A stretch of 64,000 nucleotides of DNA from Erythrobacter aurantius (GTDB lineage: Bacteria > Pseudomonadota > Alphaproteobacteria > Sphingomonadales > Sphingomonadaceae): assembly GCF_023823125.1 (NCBI RefSeq), contig NZ_CP090949.1, positions 558,001-622,000 on the forward strand, given 5' to 3'. The notes below the pieces were generated by a model, which saw only the letters and a list, made by a program, of their open reading frames with translations, was not told where the DNA came from and did not search any database. Positions within the stretch are counted from its first letter, which is position 1; every line of letters begins with the position of its first letter. The translations under genes and the position numbers were made by a program. This document shows, in pieces, positions 25,968-34,814 of the stretch.

Positions 25968-28715
25968 ATGGCGAAACCTGCCGAACCCGACTGGATCGCA
26001 GCGCTGGCGCGTGCGCGCAGCCATGCGCCGTTTCTTGCCCGGGCTCTGGAGCGGCAACCTGAACTCGATGCGCTCTTGTGTGATGGCAGGTGCGAGGAAG
26101 CACTGGCATGGACAAGGGAGCAAGGTGAGAGCGCGGATGATCCCGCAGTCGCCTTGCGTCGGCAACGCCTTGGATTGGCGACCACCGTAGCCATCGCCGA
26201 TCTTGCCGGAGCTTTCGATCTTGCCCGGGTGGTAAGGGAACTCACCGATTTTGCCGATCACGCGCTGGACACAGCGATCCGGATAGCCATCAGCGAACGA
26301 ACCGGAGAACGGCATGCAGACGGCATGATCGCGCTGGCTCTCGGCAAGCAGGGTGCGGGCGAGCTCAACTATTCGTCCGATATCGATCCCATCCTGCTCT
26401 ATGATCGCGAACGTCTGCCATGCCGCGCAACCGAAGACCCCGGCGAAGCGGCGCAGCGTTACGCGAGGCGGGTCATAAAGCTGCTTTCTGATAACACCCC
26501 TGAGGGATACGTCGTTCGCGTCGATCTGCGATTGCGGCCCGCGAGCGAGATCAGCCCGCTGGTCGTGCCAGTGGGAACGGCGCGAACGCATTACCAGGGG
26601 CAAGCTCTGGCGTGGGAACGCGCCGCCTTCATTCGCGCCCGCGCGGCCGCGGCTGACGTTGCTGCGGGGGAAGCCTTCCTGTCGGAGATCTCGCCATTCG
26701 TGTGGCGATCAACGCTCGATTTTGGCGCGATTGAGGAAATCCGCGCGCTCACCTTGCGTATCCGGCAAAGCAACGAAGGATCACTGAAGCCCGGCCCCGG
26801 CTTCGATGTGAAACGCGGCAGGGGCGGGATTCGCGAAGTCGAATTCTTCGTCCAGACACACCAGTTGATCCATGGCGGGCGTGATCGTTCGTTAAGGGTC
26901 AAGGGCACCCGTGCGGCGCTTGACGCACTGGCGGCGGCGGGCAGGATCGAAGCCGCCGAGGCAGAGATGCTGGGCGTGGCCTATGACAGGCTCCGCACCA
27001 TCGAGCACCGGTTGCAAATGGTGGGCGACCGGCAGACCCACTCCCTCCCCGATGGGGCGGCGCTGGACAATGTCGCATGGCTGGACGGTCTCGGCAGCGG
27101 TGAAGTCCTCGTCGAAGAGCTTTCAGAAATTACAGCCTGCGTGGCCGGCAGCTATGATCGACTGATCGGCGATCCGAAGCCGCAGGCGGCCCGTCCGGCT
27201 TCACCTGCGCCTGTGATCGAACAGATCGGTGACCTGCCATTGCCCGAACGGATTTCAGGGCACGAACAGCTTGCGGAAAGGATCGAGGGCTGGCGTGACG
27301 GGCGATATCAAGCCTTGCGCTCGCCACAGGCGCTGGCGGCCTTCGATGCGCTGATCCCGGTTCTGGCCAAGGCTTTCGTCGAGGCCGATGATCCGGAACA
27401 TGCATTGGCGCGATGGGAACGACTGCTGGAGCAGGCGAGCTCCGCAATCAACCTGTTCCATCTCCTCAAGGCCCGTCCGGCATTGTTGAGCAGGCTAGTA
27501 TCCACCCTCACCCTGTCGCCGACACTGGCCGATGACCTTGGTCGGCATCCCGGATTGCTCGATGTCCTGATCGACGATTCCTCGATGGAGCTTCCGGGTT
27601 CGGTATCTGAGTTGGCTGCCTTGATGCGCCAGCGCGCGCCCCGCGACGACTACGAAGCCACGCTCGACGGCATCCGGCAGGTAACCAGCGAGTACCGGTT
27701 TGCACTTGGGGTGCAACTGATCGAGGCGCGTCACAATCCGCCCGCCATCGCTTGCGGATTGTCACGTCTGGCCGAGGCGGCAATCCTGACGGCGGCGCAG
27801 GCAGCCGAGGAGGAGTTCGCTCGCGTCCACGGGCGCATCGCGGATAACGAGCTGGTTATCCTCGGGCTCGGCAGGCTGGGCGGCGGAGCGCTGACCCATG
27901 CTTCTGATCTCGACATGATCTACCTCTTCTCAGGGGACTATTCGCGTGAATCCGATGGCAAGCGGCCGCTCGGCGGGACCCTCTATTTCAACCGCCTCGC
28001 CAGCCGTGTCACGGCGGCGCTTTCAGTTCCGACCGCGCAGGGCGCCCTCTACGAAGTCGATACCCGGTTGCGCCCTCAAGGCAATCAAGGCCCGCTGGCG
28101 GTTTCGATCGAAGCTTTCGAGAAGTACCAGAAGGAGAGCGCGTGGACCTGGGAGCACATGGCTTTGGCCCGGGCACGGGTTCTGGTCGGCCCAGACGCTG
28201 CGCGTGCGCGGCTGGCGCAGGTTTTCTCCGATGTCCTCGCGCAACCACGCGACTTGGAAGAGGTTCGCACAGCAATCCTGACGATGCGCGGCGAGATGGC
28301 AGAGCATAAGCCGCCCCGCGGCCCGCTTGACGTGAAGCTGCTGCGCGGCGGTCTGGTTGATGTCGAGTTTCTCGTCCATTGCCTCCAGTTGCAACACGCC
28401 TCGCGACTGGCCCCGGTTGAACCGTCCTTGCTCAGCCAGGATCTGCCGGAGGCTATCAGGGCGCTGCAGCGCCATGGCCTTGCCCCCGAAGCGCTGCTGC
28501 CCGCATATCTCCTGATGACAGACATTCTGGTTGCCGGCCGGCTGCTTGCCCCCGATGGGCTTGAGCCGCCTTCCGCCGCCGGACAAGCGCTGGTGCGGGC
28601 ATGCGGAAGGGCCAGCTATTCGGAACTGCTAAACGATCTTGCCGTTGCCCGTTCATCCGTTGCCCATGCATGGGCGCAGACATTCGATCAGACATTGGAG
28701 ACAGACAATGAGTGA
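25968..28715 (+). CDS. glnE: bifunctional glutamine synthetase adenylyltransferase/deadenylylase
   Basis: GlnE adds AMP to glutamine synthetase when nitrogen is plentiful and removes it when scarce, under PII control. The 915-aa protein has both nucleotidyltransferase domains: the deadenylylase half (LGKQGAGELNYSSDIDPILLYD) and the adenylylase half (LGRLGGGALTHASDLDMIYLF), each followed by a GlnD-type helical linker (KRGRGGIREVEFF; KLLRGGLVDVEFL). I choose ATG 25968, with AAGGA ten bases upstream; in-frame ATG 25923 and GTG 25905 are alternatives. The long open frame upstream of that is antisense to the M28 gene. It overlaps bcp by 8 bases. Confidence 0.95.
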   Translation: MAKPAEPDWIAALARARSHAPFLARALERQPELDALLCDGRCEEALAWTREQGESADDPAVALRRQRLGLATTVAIADLAGAFDLARVVRELTDFADHALDTAIRIAISERTGERHADGMIALALGKQGAGELNYSSDIDPILLYDRERLPCRATEDPGEAAQRYARRVIKLLSDNTPEGYVVRVDLRLRPASEISPLVVPVGTARTHYQGQALAWERAAFIRARAAAADVAAGEAFLSEISPFVWRSTLDFGAIEEIRALTLRIRQSNEGSLKPGPGFDVKRGRGGIREVEFFVQTHQLIHGGRDRSLRVKGTRAALDALAAAGRIEAAEAEMLGVAYDRLRTIEHRLQMVGDRQTHSLPDGAALDNVAWLDGLGSGEVLVEELSEITACVAGSYDRLIGDPKPQAARPASPAPVIEQIGDLPLPERISGHEQLAERIEGWRDGRYQALRSPQALAAFDALIPVLAKAFVEADDPEHALARWERLLEQASSAINLFHLLKARPALLSRLVSTLTLSPTLADDLGRHPGLLDVLIDDSSMELPGSVSELAALMRQRAPRDDYEATLDGIRQVTSEYRFALGVQLIEARHNPPAIACGLSRLAEAAILTAAQAAEEEFARVHGRIADNELVILGLGRLGGGALTHASDLDMIYLFSGDYSRESDGKRPLGGTLYFNRLASRVTAALSVPTAQGALYEVDTRLRPQGNQGPLAVSIEAFEKYQKESAWTWEHMALARARVLVGPDAARARLAQVFSDVLAQPRDLEEVRTAILTMRGEMAEHKPPRGPLDVKLLRGGLVDVEFLVHCLQLQHASRLAPVEPSLLSQDLPEAIRALQRHGLAPEALLPAYLLMTDILVAGRLLAPDGLEPPSAAGQALVRACGRASYSELLNDLAVARSSVAHAWAQTFDQTLETDNE

Positions 28716-29181
28716 CTTCCCCTCGGTTGGCGATGCCATCCCTGATATCGCGATGGAGACCCCAGACGGCGGAACGGTGAAGCCGTCGGACTTCAAGGGC
28801 GAAAAGCTCGTCATTTTCTTCTACCCGAAAGACGACACACCGGGCTGCACCACCGAGAACAAGGATTTCTCCGCACTCGTCGATGAATTCGCCGCTGCTG
28901 GCACAAGGCTGCTGGGTGTGAGCAAGGACCCTGCCAAGAAGCACCAGAAGTTCATTGCCAAGCATGATCTGAAGGCGCCGCTCGCCAGCGACCCGGAAGA
29001 AGCGGGACTGGCCGATGCGCTCGGCGTGTGGGCCGAAAAGCAGATGTACGGCAAGACCTATATGGGAATGGTCCGCAGCACCTATCTCATTGATACCGAT
29101 GGAAAAATTGCTCAGGTCTGGAGCAAGGTGAAGGTCAAGGGCCATGCCGAAGAGGTGTTGGCCGCGGCAAAGGCGCTCTGA
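28708..29181 (+). CDS. bcp: thioredoxin-dependent thiol peroxidase (Bcp/PrxQ)
   Basis: A 157-aa peroxiredoxin reducing H2O2 and organic peroxides. The active site reads FYPKDDTPGCTTE with peroxidatic Cys47. The resolving cysteine usually five residues later in Bcp is absent (ENKDF), so this appears to be a 1-Cys type member. It ends with the conserved VRSTYLIDTDGKI strand. ATG follows GGAGA and overlaps the end of glnE, so it is co-transcribed; DUF455 follows by eight bases. Confidence 0.94.
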   Translation: MSDFPSVGDAIPDIAMETPDGGTVKPSDFKGEKLVIFFYPKDDTPGCTTENKDFSALVDEFAAAGTRLLGVSKDPAKKHQKFIAKHDLKAPLASDPEEAGLADALGVWAEKQMYGKTYMGMVRSTYLIDTDGKIAQVWSKVKVKGHAEEVLAAAKAL

Positions 29182-29189
29182 TCGCGTCG

Positions 29190-29981
29190 ATGCAAAGCGT
29201 TTCCAGTGCCATTCGCGACGCGTTGCTGGCGGGCGACCCGACCGCCAAGTGTTTTGCCGCGCGCGATGTTGCCCGCCGTTGGCGCAGGGGTCAGCTCACG
29301 CCCGAATTCGAAGCCAAGATGCCCGACGAGCCGGCACGTCCCGAGCGTCCGGAATTGCTGCCTCCGGGCCAAATGCCCAAGCGCGGCAAGTTCGGTTCCG
29401 AGCGAGCGCGCATCGCGCTCTGGCACAGCCTGGCGCATATTGAATTTGTCGCGATTGACCTCGCGCTTGATATGGCAGGGCGTTTCGGAGCTGAGATGGG
29501 GGATGAGTTTGTCTCCGATTTCCTGTCCGTTGCGAGCGATGAGGCGATGCATTTCGCACTGCTTGACCGAAAGCTCGGAACTCTCGGCAGCCACTATGGT
29601 GCTTTGCCGGCTCATGGCGGATTGTGGCAGGCGGCGCATGAAACCCGGCATGACGTTGCCGCACGCCTCGCTGTAGTTCCGATGGTGCTGGAGGCGCGCG
29701 GACTTGATGTCACACCTGCGACATTGGAACGGGTCAAGGCGGCGGGTGATGAACACGGCGCGAAGATTCTTGCGCGCATCCTTGACGACGAAATTCGCCA
29801 TGTCGGATTCGGCACCAAGCACTTTCTGAAGGTTGCCGAGGGTCGCGACGAGTCACCGCAAGCTACGTGGAAATCCTTGGTTCGGGAGCACTTCCGAGGG
29901 CCGGTTAAGCCACCGTTCAACGACTCAGCGCGTCTTGCAGCCGGTTTGTCGCGGGACTTTTATACAGATGTTGCGCTTTAA
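29190..29981 (+). CDS. DUF455 family ferritin-like protein
   Basis: A 263-aa helical protein of the DUF455 family. It holds the ferritin-like metal-binding pattern: ALWHSLAHIEFVAIDLALD, ASDEAMHFALL and DDEIRHVGFG provide the glutamates and histidines of a possible di-iron site. The biochemical role is not established; it is often linked with oxidation or tRNA-modifying enzymes. It lies in the glnE-bcp operon, eight bases after bcp, which hints at oxidative-stress or iron handling. Confidence 0.88.
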   Translation: MQSVSSAIRDALLAGDPTAKCFAARDVARRWRRGQLTPEFEAKMPDEPARPERPELLPPGQMPKRGKFGSERARIALWHSLAHIEFVAIDLALDMAGRFGAEMGDEFVSDFLSVASDEAMHFALLDRKLGTLGSHYGALPAHGGLWQAAHETRHDVAARLAVVPMVLEARGLDVTPATLERVKAAGDEHGAKILARILDDEIRHVGFGTKHFLKVAEGRDESPQATWKSLVREHFRGPVKPPFNDSARLAAGLSRDFYTDVAL

Positions 29982-30136
29982 CGAATCGCGTCGATAACTG
30001 CCTTCACCACGAAGGACGTTCAGGCGTCCGCCAACAAGATCGAGACGTCCGGGCAGCTCCGTTTGCCTGCATAAAACAAGAATTGGCGCTCTTGATCGAA
30101 CGAGGAATGGCAATAGCCAGTCAGGACCGGGTCTGT

Positions 30137-30883
30137 ATGAATTCGCTTTTGAAGCGTCCAGTTTTCAGGATTGCCGCAGCATTTGGCGCCGCCATTTCGC
30201 TGATGGCCACCAGCCCGGTTGCTGCAAGTTCATCTGCTAATGCGGTTGCTTCTGCCGATGTGGCCGAGCCCGTTCGTGACGCCTCCGGCGACACACTGAC
30301 TTCCAGTGATGATCGTTTCCGTGAACTCTTCGCCAGCTGGACTTCGCTCGACAATGCCGGTCCGCAAACACCGGGCGCGCCTTCACCTGCTTTTGAGCGT
30401 CCTACAGTTTCCGTTCCCTCGCTCATGCCACTGAGCACCGCGCGCCTGACCAGCGGATATGGAATGCGTGACCATCCAGTCCTGCGTTCACGCCGCCAGC
30501 ACAACGGTGTCGACCTCGCCGCACCTTCGGGCACGCCGGTGTATGCCACGGCGGATGGCCTTGTTAGCCGCGCCGACTGGTTTTCGAGCTATGGCCTTTA
30601 TATCAACATCGACCACGGCGCCGAGCTGGAGACGCGCTATGCTCACCTGTCGCGCCTTGCGGTCGCTGCGGGTGAACGTGTCCAGAAAGGTGACTTGATC
30701 GGTTATGTCGGTTCCACTGGCCGGTCGACCGGGCCGCACCTTCATTACGAAGTTCGTGTTGATGGGGTTGCAGTCAATCCAATTCCCTATATGGTAGAAA
30801 CCGAAGCGCAAATGCGCATGGCAACCAGCAGCGTAGATTTGCTGCCCGGACGTCGCCGCGCAGGAGCAGCAGGCGGCCCCTGA
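30137..30883 (+). CDS. M23 family metallopeptidase (LytM-like)
   Basis: A 248-aa peptidoglycan hydrolase or hydrolase-like regulator. The start at 30137 gives a signal peptide (basic LLKRPVFR, hydrophobic IAAAFGAAISLMA, cleavage after PVAAS). A low-complexity linker to about residue 100 is followed by the LytM domain: GYGMRDHPV, the zinc ligands in RQHNGVDLA (HxxxD) and GPHLHYEVR (HxH), all present, so it should be catalytically active on cross-linked peptides. AGGA lies about ten bases upstream of the ATG. A strong terminator follows at 30947. Confidence 0.92.
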   Translation: MNSLLKRPVFRIAAAFGAAISLMATSPVAASSSANAVASADVAEPVRDASGDTLTSSDDRFRELFASWTSLDNAGPQTPGAPSPAFERPTVSVPSLMPLSTARLTSGYGMRDHPVLRSRRQHNGVDLAAPSGTPVYATADGLVSRADWFSSYGLYINIDHGAELETRYAHLSRLAVAAGERVQKGDLIGYVGSTGRSTGPHLHYEVRVDGVAVNPIPYMVETEAQMRMATSSVDLLPGRRRAGAAGGP

Positions 30884-30901
30884 GCTGCCGGAAAAGGATA
30901 G

Positions 30902-30974
30902 CCCGCCTGGAAGCGGGTCGGACATTGGAGAGGGTGTCCGAGTATAGGCGGCGGGTTTTCCCGCCGCCTTTTTT
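30902..30974 (+). terminator. structured 3' region ending in a rho-independent terminator
   Basis: The terminator is GGCGGCGGG (30947-30955), loop TTTT, CCCGCCGCC (30960-30968) and six T (30969-30974). Two smaller hairpins precede it: CCCGC-ctggaa-GCGGG from 30903 and CGGACA-ttggagaggg-TGTCCG from 30919. It ends the M23 transcript, and the three stacked hairpins could stabilise or yield a short RNA. Confidence 0.9.
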
Positions 30975-30975
30975 C

Positions 30976-30992
30976 GTAACTGATCCGGTTAC
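30976..30992. promoter_or_regulatory. inverted repeat upstream of the acyl-CoA ligase operon
   Basis: GTAAC-tgatccg-GTTAC is a 5-bp perfect inverted repeat just after the terminator and about 120 bases before the ligase start. The form suits a TetR- or IclR-type operator. No matching regulator is nearby. The remaining bases to 31112 show no other feature apart from a GGGAGAA ribosome site. Confidence 0.3.
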
Positions 30993-31112
30993 ATGAGGCA
31001 GCATTCGCAGGCTCCGTTTTCGCTTGAGTGCTCCGCCGCTCCCGCTAGTTTTGCGCAAGAGAGAGGCGCGTGTGCATTGAATCCGCACCGCGCTGCATGG
31101 GAGAAAATCTGA

Positions 31113-32651
31113 ATGAATTTGCATCCGGTTGCGCATGCCGTGAGTCGTCCTGATCACCCCGCCGTCATCATGTCCGGCAGCGGTGCGCAGATGACGTTCA
31201 AGGAGATGGACGACGCAGCGAACCGCTTTTCCCATCTGGTGCGCGCGCGGGGATTGGGCGTCGGCGATGCCTTTGCGGTACTGCTCGAAAATCGAATTGA
31301 GTATTTCACGCTGATCTGGGGTTCCCAGCGTGCAGGGACGATGCTGGTGCCGATTTCGACCCGGCTGACCGCACCCGAAATCGCCTATATCCTGAAAGAC
31401 AGCGAAGCGAAGTTTCTGATCACGTCGGATGCCTATCGCGGCGTTCTCGACGGAATTCGCGCCGAATGCCCCGAATTGCCCATTCTCGTAGTCGATGGAG
31501 ATGCTGGCGACAGCTTTCATCAGGAACTCTCGGCCCAGCCCGTTGAGCCGATCGCCGATCAGAGTGCGGGTATGGTGATGCTGTATTCGTCTGGTACGAC
31601 TGGGCGCCCGAAAGGCATTCGCCCGGCGCCGCCGGCGGATCCCGATCCCTTTGCGCCCGTGCCCTTGATGGGGCTGGCGACCATGGGGGCAGGGATGCCT
31701 GCCGACGGCTCCATGGTCTATCTTTCCCCCGCGCCGCTGTATCATGCAGCGCCCATTGGCTGGTGTTCTGTCGCTCACCGTCTGGGAGCGACAATTGTTG
31801 TGATGGAAAAATTCGATCCCGAGGCTGCCCTTGCCGCGATCGAGAAATACCGGGTGACCGACAGCCAATGGGTGCCCACGCATTTCGTGCGCTTCCTGAA
31901 GCTCGAACCAGAGGTCCGCCAGCGCTATGATCTGTCCAGCCATCAGCGCGCACTTCACGCCGCAGCGCCTTGCCCTGTACCGATCAAGCGCGAAATGATC
32001 GAATGGTGGGGTCCGATCGTAAATGAATATTATGCCGGCAGCGAAAGCATCGGCATGACGCTGGTGAAGAGCGAGCAATGGCTCGCCCATCCCGGCACTG
32101 TCGGGTTGCCAATCTATGGCAAGCTGCATATCTGCGGCCCCGATGGCGAGGAATTGCCCGCGGGTCAGGATGGCCTGATCTATTTCGAGAACGATCTTCT
32201 GCCGACCTACCACAACGATCCGGAGAAGACCCGCGAGGCAATGCATCCGAAAGGCTGGATGACCTTGGGCGATATCGGCCATGTCGATGCGGACGGTTTC
32301 CTCTACCTCACCGATCGCAAGAGCCACATGATCATCTCTGGCGGCGTGAACATCTATCCGCAGGAGATCGAGAACCTGCTGGTCACCCACGAGAAGATCA
32401 TGGATGCGGCCGTTATCGGCGCGCCGTGCCCCGATCTGGGGGAAAAGGTCGTCGCGGTGGTGCAGCCGCGCGACATGGCAGACGCGGGCGACGCGCTTGA
32501 AGCGGAGCTGCGTGAATTCCTTGCGCCAAGCCTTTCGCGGATCAAGATGCCCAAGTTGTTCGATTTCCGCCCCGACCTCCCGCGAGAGGCCAATGGCAAG
32601 CTCTACAAGCGCGAGTTGCGCGATGAATATGCGGCGAAAGCCGCGTCGTGA
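31113..32651 (+). CDS. acyl-CoA synthetase / AMP-dependent ligase
   Basis: A 512-aa ANL-superfamily enzyme that activates a carboxylic acid via acyl-AMP to acyl-CoA. Motifs: P-loop YSSGTTGRPKG (about 150-160), YYAGSES adenine-binding stretch, the hinge aspartate in GWMTLGDIGHVDADGFLYLTDR and the catalytic lysine in REANGKLYKREL near the end. The hinge region and YPQEIENLL are typical of fatty-acyl or aromatic-acid ligases. The stop overlaps the GTG start of the P450 (GTGA), so a ligase-P450 pair is made together, suggesting breakdown of a terpenoid, steroid or alicyclic acid. The substrate is inference. Confidence 0.9.
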   Translation: MNLHPVAHAVSRPDHPAVIMSGSGAQMTFKEMDDAANRFSHLVRARGLGVGDAFAVLLENRIEYFTLIWGSQRAGTMLVPISTRLTAPEIAYILKDSEAKFLITSDAYRGVLDGIRAECPELPILVVDGDAGDSFHQELSAQPVEPIADQSAGMVMLYSSGTTGRPKGIRPAPPADPDPFAPVPLMGLATMGAGMPADGSMVYLSPAPLYHAAPIGWCSVAHRLGATIVVMEKFDPEAALAAIEKYRVTDSQWVPTHFVRFLKLEPEVRQRYDLSSHQRALHAAAPCPVPIKREMIEWWGPIVNEYYAGSESIGMTLVKSEQWLAHPGTVGLPIYGKLHICGPDGEELPAGQDGLIYFENDLLPTYHNDPEKTREAMHPKGWMTLGDIGHVDADGFLYLTDRKSHMIISGGVNIYPQEIENLLVTHEKIMDAAVIGAPCPDLGEKVVAVVQPRDMADAGDALEAELREFLAPSLSRIKMPKLFDFRPDLPREANGKLYKRELRDEYAAKAAS

Positions 32652-33940
32652 GCCAAACTGCCATCCTGCCGACCGATCTCGCCAAGGCGGTGATCGATCC
32701 TCATTCCTACGCCGAATGGAACGGGCTGCTCGACGCATTCGACCATATCCGGGGCACTACCCCTGTGGCGAAGGTGGTTCCCGAGATCGAGGGTTTGTTC
32801 GAACCCTTCTGGCTCGTCACCGCCTATGACGATGTGATGCGCATTTCGAAGGATAATGCGACATTCCTCAACAACCCCCGCCCGGTGGTCTTCAGCTTCA
32901 ACCAGGCTATCGAGTTCTCCCGTGCGGCGACGGGTTCCAATATGCTGGTGGATTCATTGGTGGTGTTCGATGCACCAATTCACCCCAAGTACCGCAAGCT
33001 GACGCAGGACTGGTTCATGCCGCGCAATCTCGCACGGATCGAAGCGGAGATCCGGGAGCTTGCGCACAGGACCGTTGATCGCATGATCGCGGCCGGACCG
33101 GAGCTGGATTTCGTCAAGGAGGTGGCCGGGCCCTACCCGCTGCGCGTGGTGATGCAGATCCTCGGGGTGCCGCCTGAGGACGAGCCGCGCATGCAAATGC
33201 TTACCCAGCAATTGTTCGGCGGGCAGGACAAGGACCTTTCGGGGACGGGCATGGACAACATGACCCCGGAACAGGTGGTGCAGATTGTTGCAGGAGCGGT
33301 GAAGACCTTCGAGGATTACTTTGCCGGGATAGCCGAGGACAGGCGGCGCCACCCGACCGATGATGTCGCCAGCGTTATCGCCAATGCGCTGGTGGATGGT
33401 GAGCCGCTGCCGCCGCGCGATATGGCCGGGTATTACATCATCGTCGCTACGGCGGGCCACGACACCACGTCGGCAAGCACGGCAGGGGCAATGCAGGCGC
33501 TTGCGAACGATCCCGAGCAGTGGGCACGAGTGAAGGCAGATCGTTCGCTGCTACCCGGGATTGTTGAGGAAGCGATTCGTTGGACCAGCCCGGTGCAGCA
33601 CTTCATGCGCACGGCGGCATGCGATGTCGAAATTGGCGGGCAGGAGGTCAAGGCGGGCGACTGGATGATGATCAATTACGTCGCTGCCAATCATGACCCG
33701 GCTCAATTCGCCAATCCGCGCAAGTTTGATGCTTCGCGTTCGCCAAACCGGCATCTGGCGTTTGGTGCCGGGGCGCATCAATGCCTGGGCCTGCATCTGG
33801 CCCGGCTCGAAATGCGCATTCTGTTCGAAGCATTGCTTGACCGGGTCGAGAGGGTCGAACCGGCTGGCGAAGCAAAACGGGCAACCAGCACGTTTGTTGG
33901 CGGTTTGAAGACGCTTCCACTAAAGATCAGGGCGGGGTAA
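32648..33940 (+). CDS. cytochrome P450 (bacterial class I)
   Basis: A 430-aa P450 with the I-helix AGHDTTSAS, K-helix EEAIRW, and haem loop FGAGAHQCLG with Cys379. It differs from the CYP153-like protein at 3358 in length and motifs, and looks like P450s of terpene/steroid or carboxylic-acid catabolism. It starts with GTG overlapping the ligase stop by 4 bases. Being co-transcribed with an acyl-CoA ligase suggests it hydroxylates the same acid or its CoA ester. The electron donor is not encoded next to it. Confidence 0.92.
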   Translation: MSQTAILPTDLAKAVIDPHSYAEWNGLLDAFDHIRGTTPVAKVVPEIEGLFEPFWLVTAYDDVMRISKDNATFLNNPRPVVFSFNQAIEFSRAATGSNMLVDSLVVFDAPIHPKYRKLTQDWFMPRNLARIEAEIRELAHRTVDRMIAAGPELDFVKEVAGPYPLRVVMQILGVPPEDEPRMQMLTQQLFGGQDKDLSGTGMDNMTPEQVVQIVAGAVKTFEDYFAGIAEDRRRHPTDDVASVIANALVDGEPLPPRDMAGYYIIVATAGHDTTSASTAGAMQALANDPEQWARVKADRSLLPGIVEEAIRWTSPVQHFMRTAACDVEIGGQEVKAGDWMMINYVAANHDPAQFANPRKFDASRSPNRHLAFGAGAHQCLGLHLARLEMRILFEALLDRVERVEPAGEAKRATSTFVGGLKTLPLKIRAG

Positions 33941-33964
33941 GCACTGGATATGGGGTCGCGCCGT

Positions 33965-34012
33965 AATAAAACAAGATCGATTGCGAACAAAAGTTTCGCA
34001 TTGTGTTTTATT
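33965..34012. other. nested stem-loop after the P450 gene
   Basis: Outer arms AATAAAACA (33965-33973) and TGTTTTATT (34004-34012) are perfectly complementary, enclosing inner arms TGCGAA (33982-33987) and TTCGCA (33995-34000). It starts 25 bases after the P450 stop. The sequence is far more A/T-rich than the surroundings. It could be a weak bidirectional terminator or an operator; there is no true U-tract. The rest of the 194-base gap shows only the next gene's upstream region. Confidence 0.5.
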
Positions 34013-34134
34013 GCGACTCAAATACGAATTATCTGGTCTTTTTCGCCTGATTGCGCTAGTTGCATGTGCATGGGAAAAATCAGCAACAACATTGCCGCTA
34101 ACTTTGCGGCGCGCTCCTTTGCGGGTGAAATCCG

Positions 34135-34776
34135 ATGATCCTGCTTGAGCCGCACAACATGCCGTTCGCCATTGCTCTGGCCGCGCTCTTCGTCATCGCG
34201 TTTCTGCAGGTTATCGGCGCTGGCGACCTGTTCGAGGGTGCCGACGATATCGAGATCGAAATGGATGCGGATGTTGCCGACGGGCTTGAAGCCAGTGGCT
34301 TCATGGACGGGCTGTTCACGCTGCTGGGGCTCGGCAAGGTTCCGTTCCTGATCTGGCTGTCTTGCCTGCTGTTCGTTTTCTCCGTCATTGGAGTGTTCGG
34401 CCAGTGGATTATCAGCGGTGTGACGGGCGCGCCGCTGGGTGCCGGTTTCGCGGCCTTGCTGGCGGGCGCTGCCGCGCTGCCGCTTAACGGACTGTTTGTC
34501 CGCCCGATCGGCGCCTTGCTGCCCAAGGACGAATCCACGGCGGTCAATCTGGAAAGCCTGGTGCGGCGCGATGCCGTGATCCAGACCGGCACAGCCCGCA
34601 CTGCATCGCCCGCGCGCGCCAAGGTGAAAGACGCGTTCGGCCATCCTCATTTCGTCATGGTCGAGCCACATGATCCCACCGCAGAGCTGGCCGAAGGCGA
34701 AACCGTGATGCTGGTGCGCCGCGAAGGGCAGGTGTTCTTCGGCGTACGATACGAAAGCCCGATGCTTAGGCCCTGA
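34135..34776 (+). CDS. yqiJ: YqiJ-like inner-membrane protein
   Basis: A 213-aa protein with helices near residues 10-25, 60-90 and 95-125 and a C-terminal soluble OB-fold-like region (about 140-210; VKDAFGHPHFVMVEP, GETVMLVRREG), the NfeD-type domain found in flotillin partners. GDLFEGADDIEIEMD after helix 1 is typical of YqiJ. It precedes the flotillin gene by 38 bases; such pairs organise membrane microdomains and respond to envelope stress. The symbol is by analogy with E. coli. Confidence 0.82.
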   Translation: MILLEPHNMPFAIALAALFVIAFLQVIGAGDLFEGADDIEIEMDADVADGLEASGFMDGLFTLLGLGKVPFLIWLSCLLFVFSVIGVFGQWIISGVTGAPLGAGFAALLAGAAALPLNGLFVRPIGALLPKDESTAVNLESLVRRDAVIQTGTARTASPARAKVKDAFGHPHFVMVEPHDPTAELAEGETVMLVRREGQVFFGVRYESPMLRP

Positions 34777-34814
34777 GCAGGCTGAGAGCGCGAGAGAGTT
34801 AGACAGGAGAGTAT

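Noticed and set aside
29995..30060. GGACG-ttcagg-CGTCC hairpin between the DUF455 and M23 genes as a terminator
   Set aside because: The stem is short and has no T-tract; could be chance in GC-rich sequence.
30774..32738. A 654-codon minus-strand frame opposite the acyl-CoA ligase
   Set aside because: Antisense shadow of a clear enzyme gene with no recognisable domains.
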